Assembly: GCF_003369915.1 (NCBI RefSeq) | Contig: NW_022881614.1 | Location: 13,756,001-13,820,000, forward strand | DNA: 64,000 bases | Reading direction: 5' to 3' | Source: Drosophila miranda | Lineage: Eukaryota; Arthropoda; Insecta; Diptera; Drosophilidae | Part shown: one piece after another, positions 1 through 10,054 of the stretch | Position numbering within the stretch: position 1 is the stretch's first letter | How the letters are laid out: each line of letters opens with the position of its first letter | Translations under genes and position numbers: made by a program | The notes under the pieces: generated by a model | The model's input: only the letters and a program-made list of their open reading frames with translations | Databases searched by the model: none | What the model was told of the DNA's origin: nothing

Positions 1-253
1 ATCTTTGTAGCAGTGACATATCACAGAAGTCTGGATACAAAACATCGTTGCTCTAGCTCTTATAGTCTTTGAGCACTAGGCGCTGAAGGGGACGGACGGA
101 CGGACGGACGGACGGACAGACAGACAGGGCTCAATCGACTCGGCTATTGATGCTGATCAAGAATATATATACTTTATGGGGTCGGAAACGATTCCTTCTG
201 GACGTTACACACATCCACTTTTACCACAAATCTAATATACCCCAATACTCATT
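1..253 (-). repeat. DINE-1/INE-1-like repeat, terminal part, cut by window edge
   Basis: This is the terminal segment of a DINE-1 (Helentron-derived) element in reverse orientation. It holds a GGAC/GACA microsatellite at about 91-127, the mini-me core (GCTATTGATGCTGATCAAG), a TATATATA stretch and the terminal AATACTCATT. The order and sequence match what I know of Drosophila INE-1/DINE-1 (core, GTCY microsatellite, short terminal palindrome). The same segment recurs at every other DINE-1 end here. Confidence 0.85.
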
Positions 254-378
254 CGAAGCAAACAAGAGCAAGACAAAAGGTGCTGATGACGATGAGAGGA
301 ATCCTAAGGCTACATCCTACTACACTCTTTACACCCAGTAAAAAAATGATGAATACATGAACAGAGAGCTTGAACTTT
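254..378 (+). repeat. 125-bp spacer between opposed DINE-1 ends
   Basis: A segment of about 125 bp beginning CGAAGCAAAC sits between two head-to-head DINE-1 termini. It recurs at 27480-27604 in the same orientation and at 29485-29609 inverted, always between DINE-1 ends, so it behaves as part of a larger composite repeat. Its short open frame continues into DINE-1 sequence on both sides and is not judged to be a gene. Confidence 0.7.
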
Positions 379-1830
379 ATTTTTATACCCGATACTCAAA
401 ATGAGTATTGGGGTATATTAGATTTGTGGTAAAAGTGGATGTGTGTAACGTCCAGAAGGAATCGTTTCAGACCCCATAAAGTATATATATTCTTGATCAG
501 CATCAATAGCCGAGTCGATTGAGCCATGTCTGTCTGTCCGTCCGTCCCCTTCGGCGCCTAGTGCTCAAAGACTATAAGAGCTAGAGCAACGATGTTTTGG
601 ATCCAGACTTCTGTGATATGTCACTGCTACAAAAATATTTCAAAACTTCGCCCCGCCCACTTCCGCCTCCACAAAAGACGAAAATCTGTGGCATCCACAA
701 TTTCGACGATACGAGAAAACTAAAAACGCAGAATCGTAGAAGATGACTATATCTTCTAGAGTGCAAAATCTGAACCAGATCGTATAATTATTATAGCCAT
801 AATCAAGAAAACAATTTCATTTTTTCTCGCCCTGTCTCTCTCTAACACACACGTAGCATAGGCGGCTTTGCTTAGAGTAAAACATTAGCGCCTAGATCTC
901 AGAGACTACAAAAGCTAGAGAAACCAAATTTGGTATCCACACTCCTAATATATCGGACCGAGACGAGTTTGTTTCAAAATTTCGCCACACCCCCTTCCGC
1001 CCCCGCAAAGGACGAAAATCTGGGGATATTCAAAAATCTCAGAGACTATTAAGGCTAGAGTAACCAAATTTGGTATCCGCACTCCTGTTAGATTTTACTA
1101 TAAAACGTGTATCTCAAAATTTCGCCCCACCCCTTTCCGCCCACACAAAGAACGAAAATCTGTTGCATCCACAATCTTGCACATTCGAGAAAACTAAAAA
1201 CGCAGAATCATAGATAATGACCATATCTATCAGATTGCTGAATCTGGATCAGATCGGATCAATTTTATAGCCAATAGGAACAAATCAATTTGCAGTGGCT
1301 ACGCAGCGCTCGACGTCACGCTCAGACTGATTTTCTGTCTCTCTCGCACGCACTCTTTGTCGTGTCGTTTAATATTAGCGGCGTCTGCCGGAGGAGAGCC
1401 ATACTGACTAAGTATCGGGTATAAATGTAGAGTTGCGGTTCCACAGCAACTCACAAAGAACGAAAATCTGTTGCATCCACAATATTGCACATTCGAGAAA
1501 ACTAAAAACGCAGAATCATAGATAATGACCATATCTATCAGATTGCTGAATCTGGATCAGATCGGATCAATTTTATAGCCAATAGGAACAAATCAATTTG
1601 CAGTGGCTACGCAGCGCTCGACGTCACGCTCAGACTGATTTTCTGTCTCTCTCGCACGCACTCTTTGTCGTGTCGTTTAATATTAGCGGCGTCTGCCGGA
1701 GGAGAGCCATACTGACTTAGTATCGGGTATAACCGTAGAGTTGCGGTGTCCGCAGCAACTCACAACGTTCCCCCTCGTTTTGTTTTGCACTTTGCTACAA
1801 ACTAATAATACTAATAAATTAATAATAATA
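379..1830 (+). repeat. DINE-1-like arm, forward orientation
   Basis: Forward arm starting with the terminal palindrome (ATACCCGATACTC / GAGTATTGGGGTAT), then core, a short GTCY tract near 525-546, and three related modules of about 100 bp. Each module contains a TTTCGCC...CTTCCGCCCC...CAAAGGACGAAAATCTG signature followed by GGTATCC. It runs into a CAGCAACTCACAACGTTCC segment and then an A/T-rich loop. It pairs with the inverted arm at 2071-2566 to make a long foldback. Confidence 0.8.
1147..1762 (+). repeat. 308-bp tandem duplication inside the arm
   Basis: The segment beginning AAAGAACGAAAATCTG at 1147 restarts at 1455, a period of 308 bp. Both copies run through the GACGTCACGCTCAGACTG segment to CAGCAACTCAC. 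They differ at only a few positions (for example ATTTATA versus ACCGTAG-type ends), so the duplication is recent. Confidence 0.8.
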
Positions 1831-2070
1831 ATGCTTCGAATGCATATTGAGTTCTAATATTGAAAGCAATAAAAGCTTAAATAAATATGTATCGGAATTT
1901 AAATTCAATGTATTTTTATTGGGAAGCCCATCAAATGGGCAAAACTAAATTAATTTCCTTCGGACATTCAAGCACAGGGAACCTTGGCACCCAGTGCTCG
2001 TCAGAACTGCTGGCACTATGAATGTATGTATGTTATGTATGTGTTCGAGTTCTTAAACTGCAATGTTAAC
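1831..2070. repeat. 240-bp foldback core, copy 1
   Basis: Central non-palindromic segment flanked by inverted DINE-1 arms. It begins ATGCTTCGAATGC and ends CAATGTTAAC, with a perfect small hairpin GCCCAT-CAA-ATGGGC near 1927-1941 and a TATG microsatellite near 2020-2042. On the minus strand a short frame ends at a stop at 1931-1933 and is followed within about 10 nt by AATAAA (1915-1920). That looks like the 3' end of a transcription unit. The same 240 bp occurs at 32841, 34621 and 37506. Confidence 0.8.
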
Positions 2071-2566
2071 GAGGGGGAACGTTGTGAGTTGCTGTGGAAC
2101 CGCAACTCTACATTTATACCCGATACTTAGTCAGTATGGCTCTCCTCCGGCAGACGCCGCTAATATTAAACGACACGACAAAGAGTGCGTGCGAGAGAGA
2201 CAGAAAATCAGTCTGAGCGTGACGTCGAGCGCTGCGTAGCCACTGCAAATTGATTTGTTCCTTTTGGCTACAAAAATGATCCGATCTGATCCAGATTCAG
2301 CAATCTGATAGATATGGTCATTATCTATGATTCTGCGTTTTTAGTTTTCTCGAATGTGCAATATTGTGGATGCAACAGATTTTCGTTCTTTGTGGAGGCG
2401 AAAGGGGGTGGGGCGAAATTCTGAGATATACGTTTTGTAGTGAGATCTAACAGAAGTGCGGCTACCAAATTTGGTTACTCTAGCCTTAATAGTCCTTGAG
2501 ATTTGTGGATGCCCCAGATTTTCGTCCTTTGCGGGGGCGGAAGGGGTGTGGCGAAATTTGGACACG
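2071..2566 (-). repeat. DINE-1-like arm, inverted, truncated
   Basis: Inverted complement of the 379-1830 arm, starting GAGGGGGAACGTTGTGAG. It breaks off at TTTGGACAC, where it joins a forward DINE-1 beginning GATCAGCATC. The same junction recurs at 35357, and its mirror image at 34067, so the rearranged form has been copied. Confidence 0.8.
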
Positions 2567-4555
2567 ATCAGCATCAATAGCCGAGACGATTGAGCCATGT
2601 CTGTCTGTCCGTCCGTCCGTCTGTCCGTCTGTCCGTCCCCTTCAGCGCCTAGTGCTCAAAGACTATAAGAGCTAGAGCAACGATGTTTTGGATCCAGACT
2701 TCTGTGATATGTCACTGCTACAAAAATATTTCAAAACTTCGCCCCGCCCACTTCCGCCCCCACAAAGGACGAAAATCTGTGGCATCCACAATTTCGACGA
2801 TACGAGAAAACTAAAAACGCAGAATCGTAGAAGATGACTATATCTTCTAGAGTGCAAAATCTGAACCAGATCGTATAATTATTATAGCCAGAATCAAGAA
2901 AACAATTTCATTTTTTCTCACCCTGTCTCTCTCTAACACACACGTAGCATAGGCGGCTTTGCTTAGAGTAAAACATTAGCGCCTAGAACTCAGAGACTAC
3001 AAAAGCTAGAGCAACCAAATTTGGTATCCACACTCCTAATATATCGGACCGAGACGAGTTTGTTTCAAAGCTTCGCCACACCCCTTCCGCCCCCGCAAAG
3101 GACGAAAATCTGGGGATATTCAAAAATCTCAGAGACTATTAAGGCTAGAGTAACCAAGTTTAATATCCGCACTCCTGTTAGATCTCACTATAAAACGTAT
3201 ATCTCAAAATTTCGCCCCACCCCCTTCCGCCCCCACAAAGGGCGAAAATCTGTGGAATCTACAATTTCGACGATACGAGAAAACTAAAAACGCAGAATCG
3301 TAGAAGATGACTATATCTTCTAGAGTGCAAAATCTGAACAAGATCGTATAATTATTATAGCCAGAATCAAGAAAACAATTTAATTTTTTCTCGCCCTGTC
3401 TCTCTCTAACACACACGTAGCATAGCCGGCTTTGCTTAGAGTAAAACATTAGCGCCTAGATCTCAGAGACTATAAAAGCTAGAGCAACCATATTTGGTAT
3501 CCACACTCCTAATATATCGGACCGAGACGAGTTTGTTTCAAAATTTCGCCACACCCCCTTCCGCCCCCGCAAAGGATGAAAATCTGGGGATATGCACAAA
3601 TCTCAGAGACTATTAAAGCTAGAGTAACCAAAATTAGTATCCGCACTCCTGTTAGATCTCACTATAAAACGTATATCTTAAATTTCGCCCCACCCCCTTC
3701 CGCCCCCACAAAGGACGAAAATCTGTTGCATCCACAATATTGAGGATACGAGAAAACTAAAAACGCAGAATCGTAGAAGATGACTATATCTTCTAGAGTG
3801 CAAAATCTGAACCAGATCGTATAATTATTATAGCCAGAATCAAGAAAACAATTTCATTTTTTCTCACCCTGTCTCTCTCTAACACACACGTAGCATAGGC
3901 GGCTTTGCTTAGAGTAAAACATTAGCGCCTAGAACTCAGAGATTACAAAAGCTAGAGCAACCAAATTTGGTATCCACACTCCTAATATATCGGACCGAGA
4001 CGAGTTTGTTTCAAAGCTTCGCCACACCCCCTTCCGCCCCGCAAAGGACGAAAATCTGGGGATATTCAAAAATCTCAGAGACTATTAAGGCTAGAGTAAC
4101 CAAGTTTGGTATCCGCACTCCTGTTAGATCTTACTATTAAACGTGTATCTCAAAATTAAGCCCCACCCCTTTTCGCCCACACAAAGGACGAAAATCTGTT
4201 GCATCCACAATATTGCACATTCGAGAAAACTAAAAACGCAGAATCATAGATAATGACCATATCTATCAGATTGCTGAATCTGGATCAGATCGGATCATTT
4301 TTGTAGCCAAAAGGAACAAATCAATTTGCAGTGGCTACGCAGCCACCGACGTCACGCTCAGACTGATTTTCTGTCTCTCTCGCACGCACTCTTTGTCGTG
4401 TCGTTTAATATTAGCGGCGTCTGCCGGAGGAGAGCCATACTGACTTAGTATCGGGTATAACCGTAGAGTTGCGGTGTCCGCAGCAACTCACAACGTTCCC
4501 CTCGTTTTGTTTTGCACTTTGCTACAAACTAATAATACTAATAAATTAATAATAA
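2567..4555 (+). repeat. DINE-1-like arm, forward, internally expanded
   Basis: Forward arm starting within the mini-me core. It has a GTCY microsatellite at about 2600-2638 and continues through a 473-bp tandem array to the A/T-rich loop at 4510-4555. The loop lacks the 240-bp core seen at 1831, consistent with deletion between AATAATAA repeats. Short open frames here are tied to the repeat and are not called as genes. Confidence 0.8.
2821..4239 (+). repeat. 473-bp tandem repeat, about three copies
   Basis: The block beginning AGAATCGTAGAAGATGACT starts at 2821, 3294 and 3767, an exact 473-bp spacing. The third copy diverges at its distal end, where it joins the GACGTCACGCTC segment. The first two boundaries lie at the same point in the DINE-1 sequence, as expected from unequal exchange. 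Confidence 0.85.
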
Positions 4556-5663
4556 CGAGGTGGAACGTTGTGAGTTGGTGCGGACACCGCAACTCTACAG
4601 TTATACCCGATACTAAGTCAGTATGGCTCTCTCCGGCAGACGCCGCTAATACTGAACGACAGTCTGAGCGTGACGTCGGTGGCTGCTTAGCCACTGCAAA
4701 TTGATTTGTTCCTTTTGGCTACAAAAATGATCCGATCTGATCCAGATTCAGCAATCTGATAGATATGGTCATTATCTATGATTCTGCGTTTTTAGTTTTC
4801 TCGAATGTGCAATATTGTGGGTTCAACAGATTTTCGTTCTTTGTGGAGGCGGAAGGGGGTGGGGCGAAATTCTGAGATATACGTTTTGTAGTGAGATCTA
4901 ACAGAAGTGCGGATACCAAATTTGGTTACTCTAGCCTTAATAGTCTCTGAGATTTGTGGATGCCCCAGATTTCCGTTCTTTGCGGGGGCGGAAGGGGGTG
5001 TGGCGAAATTTGGACACGAAACGGTCAAGGTCCGATATCACAGGAGTGTGGATACCAAATTTGGTTGCTCTGGCTCTTATAGGTTCTGAGATCCTTGAAC
5101 TCATATTTTGCAATTGGCAAAACCGACTATGAAACCTGTGTGTTAGAGAGAGACAGAGCGAGAAAGAATGAAATTGTTTTCTTGATTCTGGCTATAATAA
5201 TTATACGATCTGGTTGAGATCTTACACTCTAGAGTATATAGTCATCCTCTACGATTCTGCGTTTTTGGTTTTATCGTATCTTTAAAAATGTAGATGCCAC
5301 AGATTTTCGTCTTTTGTGAGCGCGGAAGTGGGCGGGGCGAAGTTTTGAAATATTTTTGTAGCAGTGACATATCACAGAAGTCTGGATCCAAAACATCGTT
5401 GCTCTAGCTCTTATAGTCTTTGAGCACTAGGCGCTGAAGGGGACGGACGGACGGACGGACGGACGGACGGACGGACGGACGGACGGACGGACGGACGGAC
5501 AGACGGACAGACAGACAGGGCTCAATCGACTCGGCTATTGATGCTGATCAAGAATATATATACTTTATGGGGTCGGAAACGATTCCTTCTGGACGTTACT
5601 CACATCCACTTTTACCACAAATCTAATATACCCCAATACTCATTTTGAGTATCGGGTATAAAA
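4556..5663 (-). repeat. DINE-1-like arm, inverted, complete to its terminus
   Basis: Inverted arm running from the foldback loop through three modules, a long GGAC microsatellite and the core to the terminal GAGTATCGGGTATAAAA at about 5647-5663. The first Zeste-like tandem unit starts directly after this terminus. Confidence 0.85.
5440..5519. repeat. GGAC/GACA microsatellite, longest in the window
   Basis: About 80 bp of GGAC repeats with a few GACA variants, inside a DINE-1. Allelic tracts in sister elements are mostly shorter, about 30-60 bp (for example 9868-9908, 18325-18365, 28485-28548, 34000-34040, 38666-38720, 43797-43847, 48837-48891). This fits the mini-me idea of microsatellites maturing inside the element. 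Confidence 0.9.
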
Positions 5664-6625
5664 ATGAAATCCGCGCCAGCTGGCTTGCTCAGAAATATAC
5701 CGAAATACACTTCACAGTTTCAAAAAATACCAATAATATACCAAACTCCATCATACTCCTCGTTTTCTATATTCGGTTCAATATTACAAGCTAGCTGGGA
5801 CCCCCTTCCTTGGAAAAATAATTGTATCCGATTGATGAATCTACTCTCAACAAGATTGGTTAATTCTAAGGACACCTTTTATTTTATTGCTTATAAAATT
5901 AAAATTTGTACATTGCTGCATTGGACAAGAGGGTGACTCCAAAGCGCGTCTTGAAAAATACTGGAAAATTCTACAAAAAGCATACAAATTTGCAAGGTGT
6001 GTGAGCTAGACATGGTGTTTAAAATAAATTATAGAATTAAATATATTTAAAAATAGTAAAATCGTGACATATAGAGGCTCATATTTATGTTAATGCGCTT
6101 AAATTATATATGTGCAACTATATATATATGAACTTTATTTCATTTTGCAAGCCTAACTAGCAATACTATAAAAGCAGCTTATTTAAGAATTGTATAGTTC
6201 ATAGTCATTAATGCATAATTTTCCCATTCATATGCTCATCAATAATTGTATTCGTGAGCCTCTGACCCGGAAACCGTTGAACGAAAGACCCAGAAACGAT
6301 ATTGGGATTAAAAAACAGTACACTACACAATTTTGACAAGAAAATTCAATTCAAAAGGTTCCCGCCAAAACCAACTGCGTGTCTGTTGAGTATCAAAATA
6401 TTTGCCAAAGCAAACAAATTGTTTATTTTATCGTTTGTCCAATCGACGTTTCACATCTCTCAAAAATGCCCATGGTTCCCCATTATGCGCCTAGTTTACA
6501 TTAATTATAATAATCTTAAATGTTTGAAAAAGTGGACAGATCTTTCTTTCCTGGTCAAACATTAGGTCTTGAGGGACACTTTCAATATTTTCTTTAGCAA
6601 ATCATAATTAAAATAGTGGAACTAG

Positions 6626-7587
6626 TTAGTCGGTTGTTTCGATTTTGAGAACAAATTTCTCCATTATAGCATTAAGACGCTTGCGCTCCTTGAGCTGTTG
6701 CTGCATTAGGTCTGAGATCTGTGTGCCTAGAGCCAAAAGCGCGTCCGTATTGGCTTCTGTGCGCTGGGCGTTCAAGCGAGTTTGTCTATTCATGTCCCGC
6801 AGCTCCTTTGCAATGTCCATTAGCATCGGCACCGTGCTCTCGTGTTCAATTTCTAATTCATTTACATCTTTTTGAACCAGCTTGCGCTTTTTGGCAGATG
6901 GAGCTTGCGAAGTGCTAGTGCACTCCAATTTCACGCCCATATGTCTGTCATTGATCCGGCTGGAGCAGTCATCTTCTTCCTCATCATCTTTACATAAAAA
7001 AAAATAGTACATACATTTTTTGCGGCTTGATATTTTTGTCTTACCGTCATCTGTGGCTGTGACCTCGTCGTGGTCGGTCTTGATGTCCTGCAGTTGCAAA
7101 CGGTTGGAAATTTCAGGACGTGCCTTTGGACGAGATTCGACGACTCTGTCGGGCTTATCATACAAGTCACAGATCACGGCCACTGCATCCTCTAGAGCAG
7201 GGAGTGTATCCTGATACAGCGAGCCTTTGCCGCAGGCATTTGAATCTTCCAGCCTGTTATTGTTAATCTTTTTACGAATGCAGCTTTTCCAGTCTTTCCA
7301 TACCTATCAAGAGCCAAGTGAGATGACGGAACATAGCGCAATTGCTCGGCACTTACTCTTTTCCACTCACAAACTTCTTTGACAGGCGGACCCACGCTAT
7401 TTAACTCCTTTGAAAGCCGCTTCCAGGCGGCTTCAGCTGCCAGCTTATCACCCTTGAGGTAGTTTTTGGCTATCATTGGGTGTCTCTCCATAAATGCGAT
7501 GAATATGGCATCTTGCTGCGCAGTTCTGTGTTTGCCCCTGTATACAATGAGGTGGTAAGTATAAATTTTTACGAACATTTTCAACAT
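6626..7587 (-). CDS. Zeste-like Myb/SANT DNA-binding protein, unit 1 (intact, 3 exons)
   Basis: Predicted nuclear DNA-binding protein of 283 aa. Exons are 7357-7587, 7045-7303 and 6626-6987. Introns of 53 and 57 nt have GTAAG donors and AG acceptors, and the phase is kept across all copies. Residues 20-95 form a Myb/SANT-like domain of the Zeste type (Trp55, 75, 79, 82 with basic helices); the domain is complete only after removing intron 1, which supports the splice model. Residues 162-170 are acidic, 196-199 (KKRK) look like a nuclear signal, and about 209-280 are heptad-rich and probably coiled coil, as in Zeste C-termini. Intron 2 of this copy is a multiple of three without a stop, so retention would add 19 residues. 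The first ATG lies near a possible acceptor (TATACAG), so the true 5' exon may be further upstream. The exact target is unknown. Confidence 0.75.
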
Positions 7588-7910
7588 TATTTACATGTTC
7601 CGTGGTTTTTTGTTTGACTGATTGGTCAGTTTGGCCTTTGGATTCGTTGTCACAAATCTGTGTTTATTAGTTTATTATCTATTAGCAGCAGTTGGACCCA
7701 CTTTTACGCCCACTATTTACACCACGCCAAGCAGCACAGCCTGCAGCGCACGGAGAGAGGACAATCCGGCGTTCACTTCAGCAGTAGCAGGGACTTGAAT
7801 CTCTCCAGATTTACATAAATCGGATCTATTAATTTATTTATTTACGAAATATTTATTTACCTTATCAGTGTTACCGTGAACTTATCGATCAAATATACGG
7901 TCGGACTCTT

Positions 7911-9400
7911 AGAAATATACCAAAATACACCGTCTCATTTTAAAAATATACCGTAAATATACTGACGAATTCAAGTTCTCTTTTATATATTTCTCGTTTT
8001 TGATATTCCGTCGAATATTACCAGCTATATAGAACATTTAGCCGTGCCCACATAATTTTAGCTCATTGATGAATACATTTTCTACACAATTGGTTAGTTT
8101 TTAGTCCTTGCTTTTATTGTATTTTGACTAAAACAAGGTTTAAACAAAATAGTTCAACAAAAAAAACAGTCGCAATGTTGCTAGTATTTGAAGACATGAT
8201 ACGTGTATAGGCCTTTGTGCACCCTATTTCGTTAATTTTATATGTAGATCAACCGCAATTTATTAAGACCTTTTCTCAAATTGATATGTTTTTGACTTAT
8301 TCATGTGTATTATTAGTATCTTGTATATATTTATCTCGATCCTGATACCTACTGAGCCTTGGAAGACAAACATATTCACAAATCTATAACATCCAATTTC
8401 CCAGGTTATGTGTGCATGGAATTAGCAACATGTTTGTGTATGGAATGAGACTCATTATTGCAAAAGCGAAACTGCGGCGAATCGGGTGTTGCCTATATTT
8501 CAAGCTATATAGATGCCCACTTAGCTTTATCCCATAGATAAATACATTTTTTACAAGATTGCTTCTTTTAATTACCTTAATGTATTTTATTTTGACTAAA
8601 ATACAGTTTTCAAGGAAATGGTGCCGCAACAGTGTGTATGGAATAGGACTCATTGTTGCTAAAGCGAACTGTGGCGAACTCAAAATCGATTCAAAAAACG
8701 ACCAGTTCTTTGTTCCGTTGAATAATACTATCTATACAGAACATTTAGCCATGCCCACTCAATTTTGTACGATTGATGAATCAATTTTATACATGATTGG
8801 CCTATTCGAAATACTTGCTTTTATTGGATTTCTATATAGCATTGAAAATTAAATTAATAGATTGATGAAATTGACAAAAATACCATGGGAGCGCGGCGAA
8901 AACCAGTATTTCTACAGTATGACCCTCAGAACAGCACCGAAATATACCGCCTCATTTTAAAAATATACCGTAAATATACTGACGAATTCAAGTTCTATTT
9001 TACATATTCCTCGTTTTTGATATTCCGACGAATATTACTAGCTATATAAAACATTTAGCCAGGCCCACATAATTTTATACGCTTTATCAATCAATTTTTT
9101 ACTTAACTGGCTTATTCTTAATACTTGCTTTTATTGGATTTTGCGTAAAAAGAGGTTTTAGCGAAATAAGTCAAACAAAAAACAAGTAGCGAAATAGGTC
9201 TATCAAAACAAACGAAAAAGGAAATTGCTCAATTTTGATATCCCTTGAATAATGCTGACTAACTAAATCTCTCAGCAATGCCCACATTGCTCCTGCCCAC
9301 ATTCATCCTGTTGATGAATAAATTTTCTACAAGATTGGATAGTTTTTAATCCTTGCTTTTATTGTATTTATTGTAAAAAAAGGTTAAAACGAAAAAGTTC
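7911..9400. repeat. Nested degenerate A/T-rich modules (about 120-250 bp) in the unit
   Basis: Five diverged copies of one pattern occur at about 7911-8150, 8490-8612, 8724-8850, 8937-9170 and 9240-9400; a sixth is at 5690-5915. The full pattern is AATATACC motifs, TCCTCGTTTTTGATATTCC, AGCTATATAGAACATTTAGCC, ATGCCCACAT, a GATGAAT...TTTTCTACAAGATTGG block, then CTTGCTTTTATTG and an A-rich end; some copies lack the AATATACC part. The same set recurs in every unit, so each unit is a higher-order repeat. Short open frames across it vary with indels and are not called. Confidence 0.7.
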
Positions 9401-10054
9401 ACCAAAAAAAAGAGTCGCTATATTGCGTGTAAGCCGTAGTATAGGCCTTTGTACACACTATTTTGTTAATTTTATATGAAAGTATAAATATTGATATGAA
9501 GATAAAACGTGGGATGACAAACATATTAACAATTCTAGAACATCCATTTCCCCAGGGTATCCAAAATGTTGCATGAGTCTGGCCCATACAAATTGAATGT
9601 TGGGACACTGTTGAGCTGAAAAAGGACATTGTGGCGAGGAAAAATCCCAAAAAAATCCCACCAAACTTAAGCGCCAAATAGAAATTGGTTTTTGGTTTTC
9701 TCGTATCTTTAAAATTGTGGATGCCACAGATTTTCGTCCTTTGTGGGGGCGGAAGTGGGCGGGGCGAAGTTTTGAAATATTTTTGTAGCAGTGACATATC
9801 ACAGAAGTCTGGATACAAAACATCGTTGCTCTAGCTCTTATAGTCTTTGAGCACTAGGCGCTGAAGGGGACGGACAGACGGACAGACGGACGGACGGACA
9901 GACAGACATGGCTCAATCGACTCGGCTATTGATGCTGATCAAGAATATATATACTTTATGGGGTCGGAAACGATTCCTTCTGGACGTTACACACATCCAC
10001 TTTTACCACAAATCTAATATACCCCAATACTCATTTTGAGTATCGGGTATAAAA

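Larger units (their letters stand above)
5664..10054. repeat. Zeste-like tandem unit 1 (4391 bp)
   Basis: First of eight copies of a unit. It runs from the sequence just after a DINE-1 terminus (ATGAAATCCGCGCC) to the next terminus. Order within the unit: A/T-rich module with AATATACC motifs (5690-5915); 3' flank with a candidate AATAAA on the minus strand near 6422-6427; three-exon minus-strand gene (6626-7587); a GC-richer block (7680-7820) that may be 5' UTR or promoter; five degenerate A/T-rich modules (7911-9400); and a reverse DINE-1 (about 9694-10054). Relative to units 3-5 it lacks about 210 bp between ATAAAACGT and GGGATGAC. Confidence 0.9.

Noticed and set aside
4474-4704. Overlapping 60- to 92-codon frames in DINE-1 arms on both strands
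   Set aside because: Same peptides recur in every arm in alternative frames and orientations, tied to the repeat.
5664-5936. 90-codon plus-strand frame starting MKSAPAGLL in every unit
   Set aside because: Its length changes from 64 to 125 codons with small indels between units, and it crosses the A/T-rich module, so there is no sign of protein constraint.
6302-6565. 87-codon plus-strand frame repeated in most units (also 10693, 23641, 44615, 49678, 59845)
   Set aside because: It begins with TTG, lies in the 3' flank of the Zeste-like gene, and is destroyed by the 91-bp deletion in units 3 and 4; conservation is explained by recent duplication.
7192-7587. 131-codon unspliced reading of Zeste-like exon 1 as a complete protein
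   Set aside because: Codons after Arg77 come from the 53-nt intron and the wrong frame of exon 2; splicing restores the second half of the Myb/SANT domain (VWKDWKS).
8559-8852. 97-codon plus-strand frame and overlapping minus frames of about 100-140 codons
   Set aside because: They run through the nested A/T-rich modules on both strands and vary with indels.
9399-9823. 121- to 161-codon minus-strand frames at unit ends (also 13373, 17790, 22301, 26859, 58483)
   Set aside because: They read across the DINE-1 module and adjoining A/T-rich DNA in overlapping frames; low-complexity composition and no domain.
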